Positions 32,576 to 41,575 of a stretch of 64,000 bases of DNA are shown here, in pieces. The DNA comes from JAIBJN01 sp963825255. GTDB taxonomy: Bacteria; Actinomycetota; Thermoleophilia; Gaiellales; Gaiellaceae. The stretch lies in assembly GCA_963825255.1 (NCBI GenBank), contig CAWGSF010000009.1:434001-498000 (forward strand). Reading direction: 5' to 3'. A program made the translations under genes and the position numbers. Below the pieces are notes generated by a model. That model was not told the DNA's origin. It searched no databases and saw only the letters and a program-made list of their open reading frames with translations. How positions within the stretch are numbered: the first letter of the stretch is position 1; each line of letters starts with the position of its first letter.

Positions 32576-32998
32576 CTACTCCAGGAGGTCGCGGAGACGA
32601 CGCGTCACGGTCTGGAGCATCCGGTACGTCACCTGCGGGTACTGCAGGAGAAAGGTCTCGAGCTCGGGGCCGGGGACCTCCAGGCAGTGGAGGGCCGACC
32701 GCGCGACGACGTCGGCCGTCGGCTTGCAGGCGAGAAGCGTCGACACTTCCCCGAAGAAGTCGCCGCGCAGCAGCCGGCGGGGCTGGTCGTCGGCCGGGAG
32801 CTCGACGGCCGCCTCGCCGTCGAGGATGACGAAGAGGCCGCCGCCCGAGAGCCCGCGCCGCAGGACGCGCTCACCCTCGGAGAAGCGCCGCTCCCATTCG
32901 GGGTCGGCGATCGCCTCGAGGTCGGGGTCGCGCAGGTCGGCGAAGAGGGCGAGGCCCGCCAGGCTGCGGACGAGCTCGTCACGGTCGGTCATCGCCAT
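32576..32998 (-). CDS. Degenerate cyclic nucleotide-binding domain protein
   Basis: 140 residues, CRP-type beta barrel without a DNA-binding domain: SLAGLALFADLRDPDLEAIA, FVILDGEAAVEL, RRLLRGDFFGEVSTLLA, and a C-terminal helix ending TRRLRDLLE. The phosphate-binding cassette reads FGEVSTLLACKPTADV; the Arg that normally contacts the cyclic phosphate (R-x-A) is missing. It may bind weakly, bind something else, or act as a partner domain. Lies between the two flavoprotein genes in the nuo train; two in-frame ATGs (32998, 32992). Confidence 0.85.
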   Translation of the reverse strand: MAMTDRDELVRSLAGLALFADLRDPDLEAIADPEWERRFSEGERVLRRGLSGGGLFVILDGEAAVELPADDQPRRLLRGDFFGEVSTLLACKPTADVVARSALHCLEVPGPELETFLLQYPQVTYRMLQTVTRRLRDLLE

Positions 32999-33003
32999 CG
33001 AGG

Positions 33004-34338
33004 CTACAGATCCAGGTCGCGGGCCGCGAAGTGGACGGCCTCGGAGAAGGTCGGGAAGGGCTGGATGGTGTCGCGGAGCACGTCCACGGAGACCTCCGCG
33101 CGGATCGCGAGCGTCAGCTGGCCGATCCACTCGCCGGCTTCGGGCCCGACCGCGGTCGCCCCGACGAGCACCCGCCGCTCGGGATCCGCGTAGAGCTTCA
33201 GGAGCCCCGGCTGCTTCGGGCGCTGGAAGGTCGCCGCCCGTGACACCGACTCGATCCTCCACGTCGACGTGACGACGCCCTCGCCGCTCGTGTCCCCCGC
33301 CGCCGCTACCTGGGGGTCGGTGAAGATGGCCGCGGGAATCGCGCGGTAGTCGGCGCGCGCCTCGCGGCCCGCGACGTTGGCCGCCGCCACGCGTCCCTGG
33401 TACTTGCCCACGTGGGTGAAGAGCGCCCTTCCGGTCACGTCGCCGGCGGCCCAGACCCGGTCCCCGGCGCAGCACCGGTCGTCCACCACGATCCCCTGCC
33501 GCTCGACGGTCACGTCGAGGTGCTCGAGCCCCAGGCCTTCGACGTTCGGGCGCCGGCCCGTCGCCACGAGCAGACGCTCGGCCTCGAGCGGCTCCTGGCC
33601 TTCGAGCTCGAGCCGGTACGGGGCGCCTGCCCCGCCCGACACGCGCTCCGCCCGGGCGCCGAACCGGAGCTCGAGGCCCTCCTGGACGAACGCCTCGGCG
33701 AGGATGTCGGCGGCTTCGGGGTCGAGCCGCGGCAGCAGATGCTTCCCGTTCTGGACGAGGGTGACGCGGGAGCCGAGGCGGGAGTAGAGCTGGGCCAGCT
33801 CGCAGCCGACCGCGCCGCCGCCGACGACGGCGAGGCTCTCGGGGACGGCGCTCGCACTCGTCCCTTCGCGGCTGCCCCAGTGCGGGACGTCCGCCAGGCC
33901 CTCGACGGGCGGGGTCGCGGGGACGGAGCCCGTGGCGACGAGGAGGGCGTCGTACGGGAGCCTCGTGCCGTCGACCTCGACGAGCCCGGGCTCGGTCACC
34001 GCCCCGGCGCCGCGCACGAGCGTCGCGCCCTGCTTCGCGAGCCAGTCGGCCTGGCTCGTGTCGTCCTTCTCGGCCACCTGGTCCCGCCACCAGAACACCC
34101 GGGCGGCGTCGACCGCCGACACCGCCTCGGCGGCACCGGGCGCCAGCCGGGCGCGGGCGAGGGCCTCGAGCGGTCGCAGGAGCGTCTTCGAGGGGATGCA
34201 GGCCCAGTACGAGCACTCGCCGCCGACGAGCTCGGGCTCGACAACGGTGACCTCCGCGTCCGGCTCGAGCCGGCGCAGGGCGGCGACGAAGGCCTCGCCC
34301 GTGACGCCCGCGCCGAGCACGACGACTCTCTTGGCCAT
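33004..34338 (-). CDS. Dihydrolipoamide dehydrogenase/mercuric reductase-like flavoprotein
   Basis: 444 residues of the class I disulfide oxidoreductase family. FAD motif VVVLGAGVTGEAF; redox pair in GGECSYWACIPSKTLLRP (Cys-x4-Cys kept); NAD(P) motif LAVVGGGAVGCELAQLYSRLG; FAD motif DRVWAAGDVTGRALFTHVG. The C-terminal His-Glu catalytic pair of lipoamide dehydrogenase (HPT-x-SE) is replaced by IQPFPTFSEAV: the Glu stays, the His is gone. Hence true E3 activity is doubtful, although it is the only E3-like gene in a window that encodes E1 and E2. Starts one base after nuoN ends. Confidence 0.85.
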   Translation of the reverse strand: MAKRVVVLGAGVTGEAFVAALRRLEPDAEVTVVEPELVGGECSYWACIPSKTLLRPLEALARARLAPGAAEAVSAVDAARVFWWRDQVAEKDDTSQADWLAKQGATLVRGAGAVTEPGLVEVDGTRLPYDALLVATGSVPATPPVEGLADVPHWGSREGTSASAVPESLAVVGGGAVGCELAQLYSRLGSRVTLVQNGKHLLPRLDPEAADILAEAFVQEGLELRFGARAERVSGGAGAPYRLELEGQEPLEAERLLVATGRRPNVEGLGLEHLDVTVERQGIVVDDRCCAGDRVWAAGDVTGRALFTHVGKYQGRVAAANVAGREARADYRAIPAAIFTDPQVAAAGDTSGEGVVTSTWRIESVSRAATFQRPKQPGLLKLYADPERRVLVGATAVGPEAGEWIGQLTLAIRAEVSVDVLRDTIQPFPTFSEAVHFAARDLDL

Positions 34339-35817
34339 CTAGCTCTCGGGGAAGGGAAGGAACGCGACGGCGTCTCGCGCGACGTCGAGCAGCGGGCCGG
34401 CGGCGATGAAGCTCCCCACGGCGACCACGGCGGTTGCCGCGACGACGGCGCCGAGAAGCAGGTCCCTCGGCGGCGAGCCCCCCGACGCCACGACGGCGAG
34501 CTCTCGCGGCTGCATGTACATCGCCCTGATCACGCCCGCGTAGTAGTAGACGGACACGGCCGTGAAGACGACGCCGACGATGGCGAGCCACGTCCAGCCG
34601 CGGTCGATGACCGCCGAGAAGACGTAGAGCTTCCCGAGGAAGATCCCGGTCGGGGGCAGGCCGATGAAGCCGAACATGAACAGGGCCATCGAACCGCCGA
34701 GGTAGGGCCGCTCCCACCCGAAGCCCGCGAGGTTGCCGAGCGTCACCGGCGCCGCGAGCTCCCGCTCCCGGATGGCGACGACGGCGAAGGCGCCGAGGCT
34801 CATCGCCGCGTAGGGGACGAAGTAGTAGAGGAGCGCGGTCCCGCCCAGGTCGTTGCCCGCCGCGATCGCCATGAGCAGGAAGCCCGCGTGCGAGATGCTC
34901 GAGTAGGCGAGCATCCGCTTGACGCCCGTCTGCACGATCGCCGCGAGGTTCCCCCACGCCAGCGAGATGCAGACGATGACCGCGATGGCGACCGTCCAGA
35001 GGTCGGCGTCGTCCGGGAAGGCCGTGACGAGCAGGCGGAGGGTGACGACGAGCGCGGCCACCTTGGTGGCCGCCGCCATGAAGCCGGTCACCGGCGTCTG
35101 GGCGCCCTCGTAGACGTCGGGCGTCCACATGTGGAACGGCGCCGCCGAGGCCTTGAACGCCAGACCGACGATGAGCATGGCCAGGCCCACGACGAGGAAG
35201 AGGCGGTCGGCGTCGCCGGCCGCCGACGCGATGTCGGCGAACCCGATCTCCCCGGTGGCGCCGTAGACGAACGCGCTTCCGAAGAGGAGGATGGCGGAGC
35301 CGAAGCTCCCCACGATCAGGTACTTGAGGCCCGCCTCGAGCCCCGGCAGCCGCTCGACGGCGATGGCGGTGAGGATGTAGAGGCTGATCGAGAACCACTC
35401 GAGCCCCAGGAACAGCGTCATCAGGTTCGAGGCGGCCACGAAGAACGCCATCCCGCTGACCGCGGTGAGGAGGAGGGCGTAGTACTCGCCGGCGCGGTCG
35501 TCGCGCGCCGGCTCGCGGAAGGAGACGCCCACGGTCAGGAGCCCCGCGCCCATGACGAGCACCTGCGCGAACTCGGCGAGCCGGTCGCGCTGGAGGGCGT
35601 CGGCGACGATCCCGCGACCGGTCTCGTCGTCGGCGAACAGGGCGATCGCCGCGGCGCCTGCGGCGACGAAGCAGATCGCGGCCACCGAGGCGCCGAAGAC
35701 CGTCCTGGCGCTCGGCGGGAGGAAGAGGGAGACGAGGAGGACGACGCCGGCGCCTCCCAGCGTGACGAGGATCGGCGAGAGCGCGGCCCAGTCGATCGTC
35801 GGGGCGACGAAGTCCAC
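34339..35817 (-). CDS. nuoN: NADH-quinone oxidoreductase subunit N
   Basis: 492 residues, 13-14 membrane spans; one of three antiporter-like proton-pumping subunits of complex I. Signature PFHMWTPDVYEGAQTPVTGF and AAATKVAALVV (pump lysine region), plus LAYSSISHAGFLLMAI. Start GTG 35817 with GGAGGGG about 10 bases upstream, inside the 13-codon frame that separates it from nuoM. Confidence 0.96.
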   Translation of the reverse strand: MDFVAPTIDWAALSPILVTLGGAGVVLLVSLFLPPSARTVFGASVAAICFVAAGAAAIALFADDETGRGIVADALQRDRLAEFAQVLVMGAGLLTVGVSFREPARDDRAGEYYALLLTAVSGMAFFVAASNLMTLFLGLEWFSISLYILTAIAVERLPGLEAGLKYLIVGSFGSAILLFGSAFVYGATGEIGFADIASAAGDADRLFLVVGLAMLIVGLAFKASAAPFHMWTPDVYEGAQTPVTGFMAAATKVAALVVTLRLLVTAFPDDADLWTVAIAVIVCISLAWGNLAAIVQTGVKRMLAYSSISHAGFLLMAIAAGNDLGGTALLYYFVPYAAMSLGAFAVVAIRERELAAPVTLGNLAGFGWERPYLGGSMALFMFGFIGLPPTGIFLGKLYVFSAVIDRGWTWLAIVGVVFTAVSVYYYAGVIRAMYMQPRELAVVASGGSPPRDLLLGAVVAATAVVAVGSFIAAGPLLDVARDAVAFLPFPES

Positions 35818-35859
35818 CTAGTGCCCCTCCAGCCAGTACAGCACGATCTGAATGGGCAC
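35818..35859 (-). CDS. Possible 13-codon micro-gene between nuoM and nuoN
   Basis: GTG overlapping the nuoM stop (TAGTG) opens a frame for VPIQIVLYWLEGH, stopping directly before the nuoN GTG. It exactly fills the gap: no base is left over on either side. The peptide is short, hydrophobic and amphipathic. Its 3' part also carries the nuoN SD, so it may only be a translational coupler that brings ribosomes to nuoN. Confidence 0.35.
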   Translation of the reverse strand: MPIQIVLYWLEGH

Positions 35860-37277
35860 TAGAACAGCGCTCCGAACACGCGCTCGGTCACGGCGGCGGG
35901 CCAGAAGGAGAGGACGAGGAGGATGGCGACGAGCGGGACGATGATCCCGACCTCGGCCGGGCGCAGGTCGAGCGCCTCGGCAGGCACGGCGCTGCCCGGG
36001 GTCTCGTGCAGGACCGCGGAGATGAGCCGGAGCATGTACATGGCCGCGAGGACGATCGCCACGGCGCCGACGACCGCCCAGCCCCAGCCGACGGCGAAGA
36101 CGCCGTTGAGGACGAGGAACTCGGCCGCGAAGGCGGTGGAGCCCGGAACCGCGAGGGCGATCACGCCGGTCGTGATCAGGATCGTGGCCAGGACGGGCCG
36201 CCCGCGGGCCATCCCGCCGAGGAGGTCGAGCTGGCCCGTGCTCGTTCGCCGTTCGATCGTCCCCGCGAGAAGGAACAGCGCGGCCGAGATGAGGCCGTGG
36301 TTGACCATCTGGAGGAGCGCGCCCGTGTACCCGGAGGCGTTCGCGGCGAAGATCCCGATGACGATCAGGTTCATCTGGGCGAGGCTCGAGTACGCGATGA
36401 CGCCGCGGACGTCCGGCGAGCGGAAGGCGAGCAGCGACCCGTAGACGAGGCCGATCGAGGCGAGGACGAGCACCGGCACGCGCCAGTCCTCGGCCGGCCC
36501 CGGGTACAGGGGGATGGCGACGGCCAGGAACCCGTACGCGGCCGTCTTCGAGATGACCCCCGAGAGGACCGCGGCGACCTCGGGCGTCGACTCGCGGTAG
36601 GCGTCCGGAAGCCATCCGTGGAAGGGCCAGACCGGCGCCTTGACCGCGAATGCGATCGCGAAGCCGAGGAAGATCCAGGTGCTCGTGCCCTGCCGGGCGA
36701 GCTCGGCCATGTCGAACGTGCCCGCATCGAGGCCCGCCGCCAGGATCGCCACGAGCATGAGCAGCGAGCCCGCGATCGTGTAGATGACGAACTTGACCGT
36801 CGCGCCGAGCCGCCCCGCCCCGCCCCATACGCCGATGAGGACGTAGATCGGGATGAGCATGGCCTCCCAGAAGACGTAGAAGAGGACGAGATCCTGCGCT
36901 GTGAAGACGCCGATCGTGGCGCCCTCGAGGAAGAGCAGCAGGCTCAGGTACGCGCCCTCTCGCTCGCGCCCGGTCCAGAAGCCGTAGGCGATGGCAGCGG
37001 TGGTCACGACCGCGGTGAGGCCGACGAGCCAGAGCGAGTAGTCGTAGAGCCCGACCTTGTAGGCGACGCCGAGGTCGGCGAACCACTCGCGCTCGCTCTC
37101 GGCCTGGAGGCCGACGGTGCCGAAGTCGAAGTTGAGTGCCGTCCCGATCCAGAACGCGAGCTCGGCGAGTGCGACGAGGAGCGCGAACCCGCCGGCCGCG
37201 CGCCGCGAGCCCCAGGGCACGATCCAGACCGCGATCGCGCCGGCCATGGGGAAGAAGATGAGGATGGTGGTCTGCAC
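35859..37277 (-). CDS. nuoM: NADH-quinone oxidoreductase subunit M
   Basis: 472 residues; antiporter-like pump subunit. Key stretch FHGWLPDAYRESTPEVAAVL, then SGVISKTAAYGFL (pump Lys), LYDYSLWLVGLTAVV near the N-terminus and VFYVFWEAMLIPIYVLIGVW (the Glu of span 5). Shorter than E. coli NuoM (509), mainly at the N-terminus. GTG 37277 overlaps the nuoL stop (TAGTG). Confidence 0.96.
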   Translation of the reverse strand: MQTTILIFFPMAGAIAVWIVPWGSRRAAGGFALLVALAELAFWIGTALNFDFGTVGLQAESEREWFADLGVAYKVGLYDYSLWLVGLTAVVTTAAIAYGFWTGREREGAYLSLLLFLEGATIGVFTAQDLVLFYVFWEAMLIPIYVLIGVWGGAGRLGATVKFVIYTIAGSLLMLVAILAAGLDAGTFDMAELARQGTSTWIFLGFAIAFAVKAPVWPFHGWLPDAYRESTPEVAAVLSGVISKTAAYGFLAVAIPLYPGPAEDWRVPVLVLASIGLVYGSLLAFRSPDVRGVIAYSSLAQMNLIVIGIFAANASGYTGALLQMVNHGLISAALFLLAGTIERRTSTGQLDLLGGMARGRPVLATILITTGVIALAVPGSTAFAAEFLVLNGVFAVGWGWAVVGAVAIVLAAMYMLRLISAVLHETPGSAVPAEALDLRPAEVGIIVPLVAILLVLSFWPAAVTERVFGALF

Positions 37278-39187
37278 TAGCTCGCGATGAGGAAGACGAC
37301 GGCGAGGACGGCGAGACCGAGCGCGAGCACGAGGGCGTAGGCGCGCACCCGGCCGGTCTGGGCGGCGGACACCTGGCCGGAGACGTCACGGACTCCGGTG
37401 CCCAGGCCGCCGAGCGAGCGGAGGATGACCGGGCCCTCGACCCGTCGCAGGAGCCACGCCGCCAAGCGGGACGCAGGCTCGTAGAAGACGACGTTGTACG
37501 CCTCGTCGAAGTAGAACTTCTTCTCGAGGAGCCGGGCGCCCCACGCGTAGCGCCGCCTGATCTCGGCCGGCTTCTCGCTCGGCTTCTTGTACAGGGCCCA
37601 GGCGGCGCCGACCCCGGCGACCGATGCGGCGAGCGCGGCGAGGATCGAGAAGACGGCGAGCGCTCCGCTCGCCTCGGGGATCGACTCGGCGACCGGGTCG
37701 ATCCAGTCGTCGACCAGGCTCCACGCGCCCGGCACCTGGAGGAAGCCGCCGACGATCGAGAGCACGCTGAGGATCGCGACCGGCCACATCATGGCGAGCG
37801 GCCCCTCGAACCGGCCCCGGTGCAGGTGCTCGCGCGCGAACGCCGACATCTCACCGAAGAAGACGATGAAGAGGAGCCGGAACGTGTAGAGGCCGGTCAG
37901 GAACGCGCCGACGATGCCGACGGACCAGAGGGCCCAGCCGAGGCCGCCCGAGTTCGCAGCGCTCGAGAGGATGGCGTCCTTCGAGAAGAAGCCGGCGAAG
38001 GGCGGGATCGCGGCGAGCGCGAGCGACCCGACGAGGAACGCGCGGTACGTCCACGGCAGCTCGCGGCCAAGGCCTCCCATCCGGCGGATGTCCTGCTCGT
38101 CGGAGAGCGCGTGGATGACGATGCCGGCCGCCATGAAGAGCAGCGCCTTGAAGAAGGCGTGCGTCATCAGATGGAAGAGGCTCGCCCCGTATGCGCCCAG
38201 GCCGACGCCGATGAACATGTAGCCGATCTGGCTCATCGTCGAGTAGGCGATGACCCGCTTGATGTCGGTCTGGACGAGGGCGATCAGGCCGGCGAGCAGG
38301 ACGGTGATCGCGCCGAGGATCCCCGCGAGGTCCTGGATGTCGACCGCGAGCTCGAAGAGCGGGCTCGTGCGCGCGATCAGGTAGACGCCGGCGGTGACCA
38401 TGGTCGCCGCGTGTATGAGCGCGCTGACCGGCGTCGGGCCTTCCATCGCATCGGGGAGCCAGGTCTGGAGCGGCACCTGCGCCGACTTGGCCACGGCTCC
38501 GCCCAGGAGTCCCAGCGCGACGAGGACGGCCAGCGTGCTCCCGTCTCCCAGCGCCTCGGGCGCTCGGGCGAAGACGATTCCGAAGTCGAGGGAGCCGACC
38601 TGCTGCACGAGGATGAAGAGGGCGAGCACGAACGTCGCGTCGCCGAAGGCGTTGATGATGAACGCCTTCTTCCCGGCGGCCACGGCCTCCCGCCGCCGGT
38701 GCCAGAAGTTGATCAGGAGGTAGGAGGAGAGGCCGACCATGCCCCAGCCGGCGAGGAGGAGCAGGAAGTTCCCGGCCTCGACGAGCAGGAGCATCGAGAA
38801 GACGAAGAGCGCCTTGTAGGCGTGGTAGCGGCGCTCCTCGTCGTCGCCGCGCATGTACCCGGTCGCGTAGCAGAGGATCAGGAAGCCCACGCCCGAGACG
38901 ACGAGCATCATGAACACCGACATCGGGTCGACGAGGATCTGCGCGTCGAACCGCAGGTCGCCGGCGGTCAGCCAGGTCCAGAGAGTCGAGGTCTCCGAGC
39001 GGTCCTCGGGGTCGCGCCCGAGCAGCTGGAGGAAGACGACGACCGTGCAGGCGAACGAGAGGCCCGTCGTCCCTGCGGCGAGCAGGCCGGCCGCCGACCG
39101 GCTGATCCGGTTGCCGGCGAGCGAGATCGCCACGACGGCAGCCGCAGGCGAGAAGAGCGCGATCCAGGCGAGCGTCGTCGTCGACAA
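37277..39187 (-). CDS. nuoL: NADH-quinone oxidoreductase subunit L
   Basis: 636 residues; the largest, distal pump subunit with the long lateral helix near the C-terminus. Seen: LPDAMEGPTPVSALIHAATM and VTAGVYLIAR (the universal NuoL stretch), AYSTMSQIGYMFIGVGLG, LMTHAFFKALLFMAAG, and the C-terminal RRYAWGARLLEKKFYFDEAY. Start TTG 39187 is the only near start that keeps the first span; a TTG is unusual in this operon. Confidence 0.96.
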   Translation of the reverse strand: MSTTTLAWIALFSPAAAVVAISLAGNRISRSAAGLLAAGTTGLSFACTVVVFLQLLGRDPEDRSETSTLWTWLTAGDLRFDAQILVDPMSVFMMLVVSGVGFLILCYATGYMRGDDEERRYHAYKALFVFSMLLLVEAGNFLLLLAGWGMVGLSSYLLINFWHRRREAVAAGKKAFIINAFGDATFVLALFILVQQVGSLDFGIVFARAPEALGDGSTLAVLVALGLLGGAVAKSAQVPLQTWLPDAMEGPTPVSALIHAATMVTAGVYLIARTSPLFELAVDIQDLAGILGAITVLLAGLIALVQTDIKRVIAYSTMSQIGYMFIGVGLGAYGASLFHLMTHAFFKALLFMAAGIVIHALSDEQDIRRMGGLGRELPWTYRAFLVGSLALAAIPPFAGFFSKDAILSSAANSGGLGWALWSVGIVGAFLTGLYTFRLLFIVFFGEMSAFAREHLHRGRFEGPLAMMWPVAILSVLSIVGGFLQVPGAWSLVDDWIDPVAESIPEASGALAVFSILAALAASVAGVGAAWALYKKPSEKPAEIRRRYAWGARLLEKKFYFDEAYNVVFYEPASRLAAWLLRRVEGPVILRSLGGLGTGVRDVSGQVSAAQTGRVRAYALVLALGLAVLAVVFLIAS

Positions 39188-39191
39188 GGCG

Positions 39192-39500
39192 TCAGCCCCG
39201 GAGCGAGGTCAGGCGGTCGACGTCGAGCTCGACGCGCTTCTTCGACACGGCGACGATGAGCCCCAGCCCGAGCACCGCCTCGGCCGCCGCGACGACCATG
39301 ACGGTGAGCGCGAAGATCTGGCCGTCCCCGTCGGCCTGCTGGCGGGAGAACGCGATGAGGGCGAGGTTGCCCGCGTTGAGCATGATCTCGAGCGCGAGGA
39401 GGATGATCAGCGGGGAGCGGCGGATGAGCACGCCGAACGCCCCGGTGGCAAAGAGGACGGCGGAGAGGACGAGGTAGGCGGCGATCCCGGGCCCGAGCAT
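39192..39500 (-). CDS. nuoK: NADH-quinone oxidoreductase subunit K
   Basis: 102 residues, three spans. The two membrane glutamates of the proton path are visible in LLALEIMLNAGNLALIAF and VVAAAEAVLGLGLIVAV. The sequence RRSPLIILLALEIM fits the family. Start ATG 39500, two bases after nuoJ ends. Confidence 0.96.
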   Translation of the reverse strand: MLGPGIAAYLVLSAVLFATGAFGVLIRRSPLIILLALEIMLNAGNLALIAFSRQQADGDGQIFALTVMVVAAAEAVLGLGLIVAVSKKRVELDVDRLTSLRG

Positions 39501-39502
39501 CG

Positions 39503-40039
39503 CTACTCCGTTCGGTCCCCGGGGATCCCGCTCGCGAGGACGACGCCGCCCACCGCCGCGACGAGGAGCACGATCGACGTCACCTCGAACGCGAGCAGGT
39601 GGTCGGAGAGGAACAGCATCCCGATCTCCTGCGGCGAGCCGAACGCGTCGGTGACGTCGGCGGGCTCGCTCAGCTCGTCACCCGCCGTCAGGGCGATGGC
39701 GACGACGATCTGGATCGCGATCGCCGCGGTGGCGACCACCGCTGCCACGGACTGGAGCGTCGGGCCTCCGGCCCAGGGGGCGTCGGCGCGCCCCCCGAGA
39801 TAGGCGATCACGAACACGAACATGACGACGACGGCGCCCGCGTAGACGAGCACCTGCGCCGCGGCCACGAACTCGGCGGCGAGCAAGAGGTACAGGACCG
39901 CGAGCGACGCGAGGTTCCCGATCAGGGCGAGCGCGCTGTAGAAGGGGTTCGAGAAGAGGACGACCGCGAGGCCGGAGGAGAGGAGCGCCAGAGCGGCGAG
40001 GATCCAGACGATCCAGACGAGGACGTCGCTCGCGTCCAT
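39503..40039 (-). CDS. nuoJ: NADH-quinone oxidoreductase subunit J
   Basis: 178 residues, five spans. Family stretches: NPFYSALALIGNLASLAVLY, LLLAAEFVAAAQVLVYAGAV and VVMFVFVIAYLG. The third span holds the pi-bulge region important for coupling. ATG 40039 overlaps the nuoI stop. Confidence 0.95.
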   Translation of the reverse strand: MDASDVLVWIVWILAALALLSSGLAVVLFSNPFYSALALIGNLASLAVLYLLLAAEFVAAAQVLVYAGAVVVMFVFVIAYLGGRADAPWAGGPTLQSVAAVVATAAIAIQIVVAIALTAGDELSEPADVTDAFGSPQEIGMLFLSDHLLAFEVTSIVLLVAAVGGVVLASGIPGDRTE

Positions 40040-40536
40040 CAGGACTCCGCCTTCCAGACCGGGGTCGGGTCGTCGTAGAGCGTGCGGTCGGCCACCGGCA
40101 TCCGCTTCACCGGCTCGGCCAGCAGCATGTCCTTCGTGTAGATGAGGTCGTCGCGCGAGTACTCCGAGAGCTCGAACTCGGCCTCGAGCGTGATCGCGTC
40201 GAACGGGCACGCGAGCTCGCAGTAGCCGCAGAAGATGCAGCGGGAGAGGTTGATCTCGTAGATGCGCGCGTACCGCTCTCCCGCCGAGACGCGGTTTCCG
40301 GGCTCGTTCTCGGCGGCGACGACGCGGATGCAGTCGGCGGGGCAGGCGGCCGCGCAGAGCGAGCAGCCGACGCACTTCTCGAGCCCGTTCTCGTGGCGCC
40401 AGAGCCGGTGGCGGCCCCGGAAGCGCGGGTAGACGGGCCGCTTGTAGTCGGGGTACTGCTGGGTGATCGGCTTCTTGAAGATCTGCCGGAACGTGACCGC
40501 GAACCCCTTGAAGCTGTCGAAGGGCTGTGGGCTCAT
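40039..40536 (-). CDS. nuoI: NADH-quinone oxidoreductase subunit I, two [4Fe-4S]
   Basis: 165 residues; peripheral-arm subunit carrying clusters N6a and N6b. Two ferredoxin motifs: CVGCSLCAAACPADCI and CIFCGYCELACPFDAI, each with a CxxCxxCxxxCP pattern. The N-terminal FKGFAVTFRQIFKKP is the membrane-arm anchor. ATG 40536 is chosen; TTG 40542 six bases upstream is the alternative. A 55-base gap to nuoH is the second largest in the nuo operon and contains GGGCAACCTGGCC-type repeats of no clear role. Confidence 0.95.
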   Translation of the reverse strand: MSPQPFDSFKGFAVTFRQIFKKPITQQYPDYKRPVYPRFRGRHRLWRHENGLEKCVGCSLCAAACPADCIRVVAAENEPGNRVSAGERYARIYEINLSRCIFCGYCELACPFDAITLEAEFELSEYSRDDLIYTKDMLLAEPVKRMPVADRTLYDDPTPVWKAES

Positions 40537-40591
40537 GGGCAACCTGGCCCTGGAGCCTGGGGAGGGTGTGTGAGCCGAAGGCGGGCGACGC

Positions 40592-41575
40592 TCATGCGTA
40601 GACGACCACGATCGCGGTGACGACGGCGTTCAGGGTGGCGATCGGCAGGAGCACCTTCCAGCCGATCTGCATCAGCTGGTCGTAGCGAAGGCGCGGGAGC
40701 GTCGCCCGCAGCCACATGAAGACGAAGATGACGAGGGCGAGCTTGACGATGAACCAGACGAGGCCGGGAAGGACGGGGCCGCCCCAGCCCCCGAAGAAGA
40801 GAGTCACCGCCAGGCCGGAGAGGGTGATCATGTTGACGTACTCGGCCATCGAGAAGAGGCCGAAGCGCATGCCGCTGTACTCGGTGTGGTAGCCGGCGAC
40901 GAGCTCGGTCTCGGCCTCCGGGAGGTCGAACGGCGGCCGGTTCGTCTCGGCGACCCCGGCGACGAAGAAGATGATCAGGCCGACGAACTGCGGGCCCGCG
41001 TACCAGACCGTCTCCTGCTGCTGGACGGCGATGTCGACGAGGGAGAGGCTCTTCGCCATGATCACGACGCCCAGGACCGAGAGGGCGAGCGAGACCTCGT
41101 AGGAGACGAGCTGCGCCGCGGTGCGCATCGAGCCGAGGAGCGAGAACTTCGAGTCGCTCGCCCAGCCGCCGACGAGGAAGGCGTAGATCCCGATCGCGCC
41201 GAGCGCGAAGAGGAGGAGCAGGCCGATGGAGACGTCCACGACCCAGCCGGTGATGTCGTACCCGCCAACCTCCCACACGCCGGCGAACGGGATGACGCTG
41301 AAGGAGGCGAGCGCCGTGAACGCCGCCGCCACCGGCGCCGCGAAGTAGAGGAGCTCGACCGCGCCGGAGGGGAAGAAGCTCTCCTTGCGGATCAGCTTGA
41401 CGAGGTCCGCGATCGGCTGGAGGAGGCCGTACGGGCCGGCTCGGTTCGGCCCGAAGCGGAGCTGCATGCGTCCGAGCAGCTTCCGCTCGACCCAGGTCGC
41501 GTACGCGAAGGCGAAGAGCACGATGTTGACGACGAGGAGCGCCTTCAGCGCGTCGATCCACCAGGGCTGGTTCAT
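40592..41575 (-). CDS. nuoH: NADH-quinone oxidoreductase subunit H
   Basis: 327 residues, eight spans; forms the quinone chamber floor with NuoB and NuoD. Seen: GRMQLRFGPNRAGPYGLLQP, LVKLIRKESFFP, the acidic quinone-side loop GVAETNRPPFDLPEAETEL and YHTEYSGMRFGLFSMAEY. ATG 41575 overlaps the nuoG stop (ATGA). Confidence 0.96.
   Translation of the reverse strand: MNQPWWIDALKALLVVNIVLFAFAYATWVERKLLGRMQLRFGPNRAGPYGLLQPIADLVKLIRKESFFPSGAVELLYFAAPVAAAFTALASFSVIPFAGVWEVGGYDITGWVVDVSIGLLLLFALGAIGIYAFLVGGWASDSKFSLLGSMRTAAQLVSYEVSLALSVLGVVIMAKSLSLVDIAVQQQETVWYAGPQFVGLIIFFVAGVAETNRPPFDLPEAETELVAGYHTEYSGMRFGLFSMAEYVNMITLSGLAVTLFFGGWGGPVLPGLVWFIVKLALVIFVFMWLRATLPRLRYDQLMQIGWKVLLPIATLNAVVTAIVVVYA

Noticed and set aside
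33004..34338. Calling the flavoprotein lpdA (E3)
   Set aside because: The catalytic His of the C-terminal pair is missing and it is coupled to nuoN, not to E1/E2.
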